Assembly (NCBI GenBank): GCA_016800925.1
Contig: JABCPU010000200.1
Coordinates: forward strand, 1-64,000
Direction of reading: 5' to 3'
Source of the DNA: Suillus spraguei
Lineage: Eukaryota; Basidiomycota; Agaricomycetes; Boletales; Suillaceae
Length of the DNA stretch: 64,000 bases
Within the stretch, counting starts at the first letter, position 1. Every line of letters begins with the position of its first letter. The notes beneath the pieces were generated by a model. It saw only the letters and a list, made by a program, of their open reading frames with translations, was not told the DNA's origin and ran no database searches. The position numbers and the translations under genes were made by a program. Of the stretch, positions 46,073 to 58,205 are shown piece after piece.

Positions 46073-47632
46073 TCAACTTCTATAATCTCCATTGATCCGC
46101 ACATACTCCTATGAGCACGAATCAGCGCCTCCTTCTGGAGGGAAAACACAATGAACCTACATAGCTGAAGTCACAGGTCCAATATTGGGCGCTCTCACCA
46201 CCAAGGCCGAGATCCACCTTGATTTCGAAATCTTCTTCACTCAAAATCTCCTTTGCGCGCACCTCATCCACTAGCTCGGGCTCGCCGCGCACTAAGACTG
46301 GGAGCGGAGTACTACCGTCTGCGGGAACAAAGGTGACGTTCACGCGGTAGGGGTCGATGGGCGTAGACAGAGGAACAGAGCCAGTTGCTGCAAGAATCCG
46401 GCCCCAACTGAAGTTTTGTCCAAATCAGTGGAAAATCATGATCAAGGGTGAACTGGCGTACTTGGCATCCTCACCATAAAGTGCGGTCTTCACCAATGCT
46501 GATGTACTTATCTTCGATGCGACTCGGTGCGCATCAGTAAATGTCGGTGCTCCCTGCATAGATTAGGCTAATGGAACAGGTACATAACCCTGAGACGACC
46601 AACCTCTACGGACACCGTGACAAATTTAGTTGCGCCTTCACCATCACGAACCACAAGCTGAGCCAGCTCAGCGGCGAACGATGTAAGTTCCTCACGGAAG
46701 GCCGGGAACAGAGGATCGTGCTCCTCAATCTCCTTAGCCTCTCCAGCAGCAGCTCCGTTGGCGAGAACAACGATTGTATCGTTTGTGGACATCTCCCCAT
46801 CCACACTGATAGAGTTGAAGGAACGGTCGACTGCATACGTGAGCGCAGACTGCAGGGCTTTCGGAGAGACCGCAGCGTCTGTTAAGATACAACCCAGTAG
46901 TGTAGCATGAAGTTGGGCAGGGTTAGTGGGGGGACCCATATTAGGATGAATCATGCCAGCGCCCTTGTCCATCCCAGCCATACGAAACGTCTGTCCACCC
47001 AGGCTGAAAGTCCGAGCACGGAGTTTTGGGAAAGTGTCAGTGGTCATGAAGGCCTTCGCCGCACGCTCCCAAGCTGCGAAATCAGAGCCAAGACTAGAAG
47101 GTACAAGAGACGAAATTCCGGAGAGAATCTTGGCAATGGGAAGATTTTGGCCGATCACACCCGTCGACATTACGAATGTACCATGGACATCTTCGCCGGC
47201 CTCTGACTTGATTTTTTTGGGGAGAAGGGTGTCGGTGGCCTTGACCATAGCCCAAGCATCTTCCAAGCCCTGCTTTCCTGTCACTGCGTTGGCACATCCA
47301 CTGTTAGTCACGATGGCATGAGCACGGCCAGCACTCTTTTCAAGCACATCCTGGCAAACGAGCACAGGGGCAGCCTTGAATGCGTTACGAGTGAAACATA
47401 CTGCTGCAGAAGCAGGTTTTGAAGAGGTCGAAAGTATGACTGTAAGATCAAGGACAGATGGATTCTTTTTCACGCCGCAATGTACACCAGTAAGACTGTA
47501 GCCATACGGAAAGGAAGTATCCGGAATTTGGACATGATGACGTGCTTTGGAAGGTGCAGGTTTGGCTACGAAAACCGGAGACGAAGATGTAGAAGAAAAG
47601 CGCCGCCAAACCGAAGGGCCCACTCGATTCAT
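46073..47632 (-). CDS. argJ: Arginine biosynthesis bifunctional protein ArgJ, mitochondrial
   Basis: Four exons (47632-46604, 46553-46462, 46407-46161, 46108-46073) give 467 residues. It transfers acetyl from N-acetylornithine to glutamate and can also acetylate glutamate with acetyl-CoA, the cyclic arginine pathway in mitochondria. The N-terminus (MNRVGPSVWRRFSSTSSS) is a clear matrix-targeting peptide. Family motifs are SGCANAVTGKQG, MSTGVIGQ, KGAGMIHPN, SISVDGEMSTNDT, GEDANWGRI and the C-terminal EYVRINGDYRS. The autoproteolysis site is Ala243-Thr244 in HATLLG, where Thr becomes the nucleophile of the beta chain. About ten extra residues lie between the HPN and ATLLG motifs. It is divergent from eL33. 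Confidence 0.96.
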
Positions 47633-48221
47633 TGGGCAATCAAACCGACTTTGAGCTCGTTGCTTGGAGGAGTGTAGAATGAAAGTTTATTGTTGTGGTA
47701 TTAGGGTGACTCCGTTTATAAGTCTTGACTCTGTCAGCCTTACTATGTAGTAGAATTAAGGGCCGGACCGAGGCCAACCCTAGCATGGGTGCCCGGAGCC
47801 GTGAGGCTAGGAAGTCGCCGTCTTACAGAGTTGTTTCACCCACAAAACACGAATGGCGAAGATCCCGCGAAGACACATCGACCCAGGAAAGTAAAGATAA
47901 GGATGTAGTTTCATTCTGTGGTACTTAAACTGCAAGGATATCGTAGAACAAGTTCTACTGTAACAGTCAGCTGCTTATACAAAACGAAAGCTTCTATGTC
48001 CCATCGCTCCGTTACTCGATAACGTCTGGTAAAGACGTCGTCAAGTGCAGCACTAAGATGTCTGCAACGATGAATAGTAGAAGAACAAGACGTTTGAACG
48101 AATTTTATACTATGACATAGTCACGTGCCATGTGTTACTACACTGTGACGTTGTCACGCTGCTCTGCACTCATCCTCAAGTTCAGCGACCTCGACACGGC
48201 GGAAGAATTCTACACGGTAAA
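47633..48221. promoter_or_regulatory. Shared upstream region of ArgJ and eL33
   Basis: 589 bases between divergent start codons, so both promoters lie here. No TATA box or ribosomal-gene element could be named with confidence. Confidence 0.5.
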
Positions 48222-48876
48222 ATGGGCTCAACAAGGTCAGTATCTACTTGCTTTGCTTTGCTGTATTGCATCGGTGTACTTTGTTGGTGAAGATCTGAGT
48301 GGATGGTTTGGAATGGGATGGATGGCTTAGATGTGATTTGGATGAAGTGCTTCCCGGTGCATGGTCAAGATTGTACTAATGCTGCCTTTTGATGCATAGA
48401 CTCTACTCCAAGGGACGCGTCCTCGGCCACAAGCGTGCTAAGCGCAACACTCGCCCCAACACCTCCCTCATCCAGATTGAGGGTGTCGCAACGAAGGAGG
48501 ATGCCCAGTTCTACCTCGGCAAGGTACGCATTCATTTTCCCTTTCTGCATTCAGGAGTCAACTCAATTGTGTGTACAGCGTGTAGCATACGTCTACAAAG
48601 CCAAGAGGGAAATACAGGGATCGAAGGTTCGTGTAATTTGGGGGTACGTCCGTCCGTTATTGCAACAGTAGTACAATCGGTCTCATAACCATGTTTGTAC
48701 TCGTAGTCGTGTCACCCGTCCACACGGCAACTCCGGCGTTGTAAAATCAAAATTCAGATCCAACCTTCCTCCACGCGCATTCGGCGAAAGCGTCCGCATT
48801 GTGCGTCCCTTCGTTTCCTTGTTTCCAAACACTTATGTTGACCTAAATGCAGATGCTGTACCCCTCGACGGTCTGA
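48222..48876 (+). CDS. RPL33: 60S ribosomal protein eL33 (L35A)
   Basis: Five exons (48222-48235, 48400-48523, 48579-48643, 48707-48800, 48853-48876) give 106 residues, the normal length of eL33. The protein runs [21 protein letters not shown], then [45 protein letters not shown], and ends MLYPSTV. It is a structural component of the large cytosolic subunit. The first exon is only 14 bases after the ATG, with an intron of about 160 bases, the usual layout of fungal ribosomal genes. All junctions are GT-AG. Confidence 0.97.
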
Positions 48877-51000
48877 TCGTACCACCCTCTTACCTCCTAC
48901 GTATTCATATTGCGTATGACATGTCATATGAGCCGCATGCACCTTATAAAACACATCCAAAGTCACGTCTTGTTTTGAGTGTTGAGTCACGAACTGCTTC
49001 TAACCAGTCCTTTTACTCCGAAAAGGTCATCAACTGCGAACGTAAGTTCATTTTGTGGGATCAAGATAGTCCCCGCTGCCCATCTGCAACTTGCGGCAAC
49101 CCAGCTCGCTATTCAAATGCGTTTTCAAAATAAGATCATCTATACATTTATGACAACGAGCTGATAATCACGTCCATAAACAGCGGGAAGTCATCCATGC
49201 CCAGGGGGAACGTTGATAGATTAGTGGGCAGCCAAATACATCATACAACTGAGCCGATGGCTTCACTTGCTAAGCAGTGACAACAGTCATCGTTGGTGTT
49301 CGACCTCGGCAGGGATCATTAATCACAAAACATCGCGTACTCTTTACCGGCTCTGGGGCTGGTATCTGAGAGTGCATTCTTGTGATTTGCCCATCCGACT
49401 AGAAGGAATGCAAAGCCACAATCTCAGCATAATGGTCTGTTGGGAGGGCATACCTGACCCCAAGAAACAGATATCCTATTCGCAGAGATGGAATACGAGC
49501 CAACGTTGAAGGTTTCAGGTGCCTGGCAGGCGCCATAGGCCAATCGGACTGGTCGTAAACTCTGGAATAGCCCCACCACTAATACTGGCAGACAGTTCAA
49601 CGAAGAGCTAGTCGTCACTGCAGGCACAGGACACTAGCTTAGGATTCCGTTTGAGAAGGTTGGCAAATGAAACGCCGAATCACGCTGAGCACATATGAAT
49701 ACGAAGACACTGGCAACCCTTGGTAACAACGCCTACCAGAATCAGCCACATTTCAATTCAAACGATCCAATTTAGCCCTTGAAGGCAGTCGAAAGTATCC
49801 TTGTATGTATTATCATACCGCAATGGGAGTGTCAATTATCCCTAATTTAAGACGGCCTTTCGGCTTCAGGGCGCCAATAGCGATTATGGATTCGTCCATG
49901 AAGGGGACATCGAGGGGCATCTCCGCATCTGGGTTGAGTAATTGACCCAGCAGGTCTATCTATTGAGAGACAATGCCCTGAGGCTGCAGCGGGGTTGAGG
50001 GGGACCGGAAAAATGCGCAGGCGTACGTTGTCTAGCAAATCCGTCACCTTTTATTAAATTTACACGGTGTTAAAGGGTGTTGGTGGCAGAAAAGGTGCAT
50101 GGGCTGCACTCGCAAAACGGGGGATTGAAGAAGACCGCCAAGTCCAAGAAAGCCGTTGTATAGTTCATCATTGTACACGAGCGCTTAATCAGACAATTGA
50201 GGAAGCGACCCCATTTACCAGGGTGCCACCCAGTTCTCATGAATTGGAGGGTGGTGTGCTGCTGAGGACAAATTGCTTCTTGCGTTTGACAAGGGCAGTG
50301 CTCAACGACACTTTATAATGTTTGGCACTGATTAGCGCACCCAATTACATCCCGCAGAGGCTAGCCCGATCACTTTCATATCGGAAACGATTGTCATCAC
50401 CGAAGCATAACGTCCCGTATTGCACGGAGAATTACGGTTATCTAATGCTGTTCGCCGAGATTAAAACATAATTTTGCTGCAAATCCAATGGGCATTTGAG
50501 GAATGATGCAGCTTGCAGAACGGCGTTGCGAGGTCAAAAGAACATCTCCCCAAACAAAGTGGGCGGCCTTGGATCTTGATACAAATGTGGGGCGCTTCGC
50601 CCAAGATTTGATACGGCTACAAACTCTAGCACCCCCTCTTGTTCATTGTTGTGATGCAGCACGAGCCAGGTTTGGCATGGACGAGTAGGACCGACATATG
50701 AGTTGTGGTCCACGAGTAGTACACTAGTGACAGTGTATGCATCACCTGGTCTTCAACAGTAGGTACGTTGAGATCACGATAGTGTATATTAAGATCGAGC
50801 ATGATATTGTCCATCCCAGTCAAGATGCATAGACACTGATTGCGTGAGCGTGCGGTAGCTGCGCAACTTTCGAAAGGGTTGGTGACGTTGATGATGCGTT
50901 CGGTACTGGTGGATACAACGAGGAGCAGAGTGATTGCTAATGAACGGTAGCTGAACATATGCCGCATCGATCGACGAGAAGTAGCTGTACAAGTTCACGT
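48877..51000. other. About 2.1 kb without a recognised gene
   Basis: Short frames only, no motifs, no long hairpins. May hold decayed repeats. Confidence 0.5.
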
Positions 51001-51144
51001 ACCCTGTCATTAGTCAGACCTTACTCGGTTTTTTTGAGTGTCTCCGAAGCCTGCACAAACAAAGTTCGAACACCTGCATTCACAACGACTGCACTCGACA
51101 AGGGTTTTCGAAAGAAACGAGTAAGGTCCGACTGATAACAGGGT
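51001..51144. repeat. MITE-like inverted repeat upstream of the NLR gene
   Basis: 144 bases with arms of about 27 bases: left ACCCTGTCATTAGTCAGACC, right (reverse-complemented) ACCCTGTTATCAGTCGGACC, both continuing TTACTCG. There is no coding. It lies about 190 bases before the NLR start codon, so it may add to that promoter. Confidence 0.75.
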
Positions 51145-51337
51145 CCAACCGTACAGCCTGATATTATTTATATATATAAACCTTAGATCAGAATCCTTGG
51201 ACGATTAGATTTTCTACTCCGCAACAATACAAATATTTGCCTCGAGGCTTGTGCTTCTATCTATTTTATATAAATCATATAAATCGGTTGTAAGTAGGAC
51301 CCTTCTTATCGATTCTAATCCTCATCTACTATTCACA

Positions 51338-54300
51338 ATGAGAAAAGGCAACTCATCGACTCAGCACCCGCACACAACTAGCGGAGCAATAGCTGGTGGA
51401 AGCTCGGTACGTGGCTTATGATGATCACTTAGTTCACTTCACTCCAGATACTGATATTGATGTATCCCTCCTCTAGCACCGACCCCGTGGCAGAGTCAGT
51501 CGGTTTCTGGAGAATGTGAAGGACAGTGCGAACAAGTTAAAGTTAAGGGTATCAGTGAGTCCACAAGTATGCGTAATAAGTATTCTGGAATACGACTAAG
51601 ATTCATATAAGCGCTCGAAGGATTCCCGCACCCACAGCCCTGTACCCCCGAATACGAATATCGATCATGAACATGCTTCATCCACCATGAATATCGAGGT
51701 ACGTAGGGTCTCATACTTCTCCTCCAGTCTTTGCACTCTTTCTAATTCTGGTGTTACACAGGTTCAAGCGGCTCCGTCTGATGCGGAAGTAGAACCTAAT
51801 ACCCAGTCGGCACTTCAGGATACTCAAGAGGCTGCAAATCGCATGCGTCTACTTTCCGGACCTGCAATAACCGTGGATTCTGTTCTTCAAGGCGCACAGA
51901 ACGATCTCGATGCTGCCGACAGTTTCCAGGATACATATCTCCAACCCCTCAGGGTATTTGACACTGTTATCGGGCAGCTCGCGGATGTATGGACTTGCTT
52001 CTCGATCAGAACCGAACTAATCTTGTTCCACAGGTGCATCCATATGCGAAGATGGCACTGGGAGTCTTGTCTTGTGCGGCCAAAGTATTTTTTTTTCTCT
52101 CCTCGTCTCCCACTGTTACTTAGCAATCATCTGTGCAGATTATTCTAGCTCAAGTAGTTCGCGACGGAGCGGTATCCGAACTTCTCAAGAAGATATGTGA
52201 TGTCTACAGTTTCATAACACAGGACGACATGCTTGACAAAATCTCGTCAATGCGCGCTATCCTTGCAAAGATTTCTCAGCAGACCCGCGAATGCGCCAAT
52301 TTTATTAAAAATTATTCGGAGACCAAGAACTTTTGTGGGTCTTAACTAGCTGTTGCGTACTCACGCGTCTCAATTTTCTACTATCATCCAGGGACCAGAC
52401 TCGCAAAGAACGTTGTCTCGGAAACAACAAATACGATCCAGCAGTACAATGACGTTTTCGATAGACTCATGCAAAACTTCCGGGACCAGGTTGCTCGCGA
52501 CGTAGCCATAAGCGTCCATCATATGGGTAAGGTTTGAACGTCATCGTGACTTGACATATATTCACACCTTTTTAGAACAACCTTGGACCTTAACGGTATA
52601 ACTTATGCGGACGGTGCGGGACTAGACACCAGGAAAGAATGCCTTCAAGGGACGCGCACGGAAATTCTTTCCCAGATCACGGACTGGGTCAGTAGCACTG
52701 GGGACAACGTTCCACGCGTGCTGTGGCTATCTGGCCCTGCAGGCAAGGGAAAATCGGCCATCGCCCACACCATTGCTAAGTGGTTCGACGAGGTGGGAGG
52801 GCTTGGTTCGTGTTACTGTTTCGACCGGCAGCGAGAAGCAGACCGTCGCCACGAAAAAATCTTTTCCACAATTGCTCAGGACTTGGCTGACCGTGATCCA
52901 GAGATGAGGCAGGCATTAGCACATGCAGTTAAGACCTCAAATGCGCTGAAGAAGACTGTGGATATCGTCCAGCAGTGGCAGAAACTTCTCATCGAACCAC
53001 TGGAGAAGTCATCTGGGTCAACTGGGGAACCCATCGTGATCGGGATCGATGCACTGGATGAGAGCGGTGGAGTAGAGACACGGAAAGACCTCCTCCTCAT
53101 TCTAGCTGGCAAGCATCCAAACCCCGCCGTTCCCAAAATCACAGACCTCCCAGGCAATTTCCGGTTCATCGTCACCTCTCGCCCGCTTGATGACATCAAA
53201 AATGAGTTTGACGGTGTTCAGCATATTCGACAGATATCGATGGACGATATTCCATCAGGATTCGCAGAGCGCGACATCCGTACTTACGTATCCAAGGAGT
53301 TGAAAGGGTTAGGTTTTCAAGACAGAGAGTTTGGAGTCCTCGCTGAGAAAGCTGATGGACTTTTCGAGTGGGCGCGTCTCGCGTGCGGATACATCAAAAA
53401 GTCCCAGGCTGGGCTTACCCGAATGGATCGCTACAACGCTGTGGTATCACGCGATCCTGCTAAGAGAAGAATGCTATTGCACAGCATGTATGACCTCGTT
53501 TTAACAGATATGATACCCAGGGATACTTCGCCGCAATCGCAGACACTGCGTTTGACTGCGCTAGCGAGATTTCGCTCGGTGATGGGACAAATACTAGGCA
53601 CAGCCGAACCCCTTCCTTTAGCTTCCCTGAACGCCATGAGGCGTCATTTTCCAACGCGAGAAGACGATTTCGACGTAGAGGTTGTAGTAGGATCCATGGG
53701 TTCCCTCCTCAGCGGCACCACCAGCATAGATTCCCCAATCCGACCCCTTCACGCATCCTTCCATGATTTTTTAACAGACGAACGATCCAGCGGGGAGTTT
53801 TTCATCGACCTGTCAAAGGCGCGACACGACCTTGCATTCGCATCACTTCGAGTGATGGAGTACGGTCTTCGCTTCAATATCTGCGATTTAAAGTCGTCGT
53901 ATCTACCAAACAACGAAGATCCCGGGCTACAAGAACGAGTCCAAAAATGCATCCCCCCACACCTATCATATTCATCTCGATTCTGGACTTCACATGTACG
54001 AAGTACAGTCTTCGACAAGGAGCTCGCTCAAGAAGTGAAATTGTTCTTCGACCACGAACGGCTGTTTTTCTGGCTCGAGGTACTCGCCTTGATCAATGCG
54101 CTCAGCAGTGCAGTTCCTGCCCTTTCGCTCATTCCCCAGTGGCTGAAGGTGAGCATACTGCTACTAGGCATTAGATAAAACACTCATTGCAACCACAGGG
54201 CCATCCCGAATTCAAAGATGTCTCGTCGACTGCAATGGACGTACAGAGGTTCATTCAAGTCTTCGGGGGCATGATTTTACACAGCACACCGCATCTGTAT

Positions 54301-56558
54301 GTATCAGCACTCCCATTCTCCCCTTCCAACTGTCCCCTATCGAGAAAGTTTTCTGCACGGTTTCCGAATACTCTTCGTGTTACATTCGGACGTGACATGA
54401 ACTGGCCGGCTGTTCAGACCGTGCTCAGGGGGCACACTGGTGCAGTTTTCTCGGTCTCGTTCTCGCCGGACGGCACTCGCATCGTCACTGCTTCAGGATC
54501 AGACTGTTCGGCTGTGGGATGCTGCAACAGGGCAGCCAGTCGGTGAGCCCTTGCGGGGGCACACTGATGCAGTTTTGTCGGTCTCGTTCTCGCCGGACGG
54601 CACTCGCATCGTCACTGCTTCTTCGGATCAGACTGTTCGGCTGTGGGATGCTGCAACAGGGCAGCCAGTCGGTGAGCCCTTGCGGGGGCACACTGATGCA
54701 GTTTGTCGGTCTCGTTCTCGCCGGACGGCACTCGCATCGTCACTGCTTCTTCGGATCAGACTGTTCGGCTGTGGGATGCTGCAACAGGGCAGCCAGTCGG
54801 TGGCCCTTGCGGGGGCACACTGATGCAGTTTGGTCGGTCTCGTTCTCGCCGGACGGCACTCGCATCGTCACTGGTTCTGGGATCAGACTGTTCGGCTGTG
54901 GGATGCTGCAACAGGGCAGCCAGTCGGTGAGCCCTTGCGGGGGCACACCTTTGCAGTTTGTCGGTCTCGTTCTCGCCGGACGGCACTCGCATCGTCACTG
55001 GTTCTTGGGATGAGACTGTTCGGCTGTGGGATGCTGTAACAGGGCAGCCAGTCGGTGAGCCCTTGCGGGGGCACACTGATGCAGTTCGTCGGTCTCGTTC
55101 TCGCCGGACGGCACTCGCATCGTCACTGGTTCTTGGGATCAGACTGTTCGGCTGTGGGATGCTGCAACAGGGCAGCCAGTCGGTGAGCCCTTGCGGGGGC
55201 ACACTTGCAGTTTGGTCGGTCTCGTTCTCGCCGGACGGCACTCGCATCGTCACTGCTTCTTCGGATCACACTGTTCGGCTGTGGGATGCTGCAACAGGGC
55301 AGCCAGTCGGTGAGCCCTTGCGGGGGCACACCTCTGCAGTTTGTCGGTCTCGTTCTCGCCGGACGGCACTCGCATCGTCACTGCTTCTTCGGATCAACTG
55401 TTCGGCTGTGGGATGCTGCAACGGGCAGCCAGTCGGTGAGCCCTTGGGGGGCACACCTTTGCAGTTTGGTCGGTCTCGTTCTCGCCGGACGGCACTCGCA
55501 TCGTCACTGCTTCGGGATAGACTGTTCGGCTGTGGGATGCTGCAACAGGGCAGCCAGTCGGTGAGCCCTTGCGGGGGCACACTGATGCAGTTTGGTCGGT
55601 CTCGTTCTCGCCGGACGGCACTCGCATCGTCACTGGTTCTGGGATCAGACTGTTCGGCTGTGGGATGCTGCAACAGGGCAGCCAGTCGGTGAGCCCTTGC
55701 GGGGGCACACTGATGCAGTTTGGTCGGTCTCGTTCTCGCCGGACGGCACTCGCATCGTCACTGGTTCTTGGGATCAGACTGTTCGGCTGTGGGATGCTGC
55801 AACAGGGCAGCCAGTCGGTGAGCCCTTGCGGGGGCACACTGATGCAGTTTGGTCGGTCTCGTTCTCGCCGGACGGCACTCGCATCGTCACTGGTTCAAGG
55901 GATCAGACTGTTCGGCTGTGGGATGCTGCAACAGGGCAGCCAGTCGGTGAGCCCTTGCGGGGGCACACTGATGAAGTTTCTCGGTCTCGTTCTCGCCGGA
56001 CGGCACTCGCATCGTCACTGTTCTGGGATCAGACTGTTCGGCTGTGGGATGCTGCAACGGGCAGCCAGTCGGTGAGCCCTTGCGGGGGCACACTGACGCA
56101 GTTTGTCGGTCTCGTTCTCGCCGGACGGCACTCGCATCGTCACTGCTTCGGATGATCACACTGTTCGGCTGTGGGATGCAGCGACGAGGCGGCCATCCCA
56201 GCGGTGCGCCGTGTCAGATCCCTCACCATTCTCAGACCAATATCCCGTGATCACGGTCACCACTACCATGACGCATCCCATTTCCTTCTCATCCAACTCC
56301 ATCCACGCGCTGTGCAACACATCTGAGTTAATGCAGGGAGCACCCCATGATGACCACAGTTCAATCCCCTTTTTCCTAAATGTTGGCGGTGGATGGGTGG
56401 TAGGGCCCAAACGTCGGCTGTTATTCTGGGTACCACCCGCATCTCGACAACCATTCTATAATCCTGAAACTGTCTTAGTGATACCCAGAGGAGGTACTGA
56501 GCTTGATTTGAGCCGCATGGCACATGGACAACACTGGCAAAGGTGCCGAGAGGAGTGA
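51338..56558 (+). CDS. NACHT-WD40 STAND protein (NLR-like), frame broken as written
   Basis: N-terminal exons 51338-51406, 51477-51548, 51612-51698, 51762-51986, 52034-52084, 52139-52334 and 52392-52526 encode a helical region seen before NACHT domains in agaricomycetes. The exact join near 52527-52575 is unresolved. NACHT spans 52583-54150, with P-loop GPAGKGKS, Walker [12 protein letters not shown] and FIVTSRP. An intron lies at 54151-54199, then a linker, then 14 WD40 repeats (54425 to about 56190). The C-terminal tail ([26 protein letters not shown]) ends at 56558. Such proteins are thought to oligomerise on ligand binding by WD repeats and trigger incompatibility or immunity. No HET, patatin or other known effector is recognisable. 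The WD region has many one-base losses at variable codons, which I suspect are assembly effects. Confidence 0.88.
54425..56190 (+). repeat. Array of 14 near-identical WD40 repeats
   Basis: Units of about 126 bases (42 codons) begin at the GGGCACAC motif (about 54431, 54557, 54685, 54811, 54938, 55067, 55194, 55321, 55446, 55573, 55702, 55829, 55957, 56082). Framework segments ([28 protein letters not shown]) are nearly invariant at DNA level. Variation is confined to a few codons: after GHT, after AV (Trp, Leu or Phe), before DxTV (Trp, Ser or Arg) and the x itself (Gln, Glu, His). This is the pattern of repeats homogenised by recombination while surface residues diversify. Fourteen units would make two seven-blade propellers. 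Confidence 0.93.
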
Positions 56559-58205
56559 GCCTCAACACCCTTTCTGTTCCTCGCACTTACTGAAATCAAC
56601 ATCTGTAGATCTTAGTACCGACAATCACTGCATCAGTATATCCATTATGCAGATTCCAGAAACAACCTGGCGACAGCCCACTGACCATCCCTTGATATCG
56701 CCCCCACATGTATCTTCATAAACTCGCAATAATTGTCCTACGCCTCCAGAAAATTCTGGGAACCACTACAAGCTTGCCCTCCACTTCACGTCCGAACATC
56801 ATATCTGCTGATACCCTCCCACTCAACCATGGATGCACTGTCCCCTCGCCCTAATACACAGCTGCAAAGTACTCCCCTGGCGCAGCAACCCATACTCCCC
56901 ATACGCCCCCTTCTCCTTTCTCACTTTTCACAACTGGACTCAACAGCGGCTTACTCCTTCCAGATACCATGCGTGGCAAACAGCCAACCCAAGGTATCAA
57001 ATCCAGCAAAGGCCCCAAATTCCACTCGTCATAGTCATCGTATGTAGTTTATGGTCATTTTATTTAGTCCACGGCCATTCTATTTAGTTCATGGTCACTT
57101 TACTTTACTGAACATTACGCCAATGTACTCCATTACGCACAGACCAGCTCATTTGGGTGATTACAGGTTCATTATCTCAATGGACACTCTTATGCAGAAT
57201 TCGAATCTTGAGAGGTCAGTGACCTCTCTCAAGAATGATTCCGTATGGATTTCGCACAAACCTTCGTGCATGAGGACAACCTGAATTTTTATCGGCTCCG
57301 ATTCTCCGTGCAGCCGCTCAACATACTGGGAGTAATTGATGTAATGCACGATTGAAAAGCTTCAGTATGAAGGCTCTTACATACAAAAGTGAGTTGAGCA
57401 CACGCGAAGGTACTCAAATTGGATGGCGAAGCAGTCTACGATTCGGCATTTTGCGAACGCAACACAACAAGTGTTCTTGCGTATGCAGCCAACGAAAAAT
57501 CCCTCGTTTGCGCTGGGTGCATCATAATACCGATAAAAGGCGCTCGATGTCCATGATGATCTCCTGTCCGTTTGGACGGTATCGCACCTGGAGCGACTTT
57601 GGGAGTTGTGATGGGTTGCTTGTACTAGTACTTGGTTTGCCCGTTCATTTGCACGCTCCTTCCCGGGTACCTCAGAGTGACTTGGTGTCCAACATATGGT
57701 GAGTCGCCGTCTATTGTTTTGTGGTATGAGTAATCCAAGTTTGCCATGGGCTTGTGCATTAGACAGTGCCCTGGATTTGTGCCAGACGCATCTGTCGCTT
57801 TGATCGTGGCTTGATTGTCCTCACGATATTGTTTGACTTACGTCTTCCAAGATCATTCACTCCCTATCTCGGCCCCGTACATCGCACATTTGCTCCCCGG
57901 TCTTATTCCCTGCTTACCGGCTCATCTCCTCTCATCATAACTGCTTGCCCTGTCACGCCCCTCCCTTGGTTGTAGGATGGTTGGGGCTTCGTGCGCTCGT
58001 AGATAGTCACTCGCAACTCAACTAATTGAACAGTTTGCCATTGCGGTTCCTGGTTTGGCGTCAAAAGGCTTCTATAATAGTGTGACGTATTGCGCTGTCA
58101 GGATCAGAGGGACACGGGCATTTAGCTGACATCGGCTAATGCCATCTCTTTCTTATAAGGCAAAGTCGAGTCTTCATCTAATTCATTCCGACTTGACTGA
58201 TATCA
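56559..58205. other. Intergenic; small tandem repeat at 57050-57110
   Basis: No gene recognised. Three copies of a unit of about 22-27 bases around TTTAGTYCAYGGYCATTYTA lie at 57050-57110. The rest has only short frames. Confidence 0.5.

Noticed and set aside
54425..56190. CRISPR-like or satellite array
   Set aside because: The spacing-free 126-base unit encodes WD40 repeats inside a NACHT gene; antisense open frames here are shadows of the repeat.
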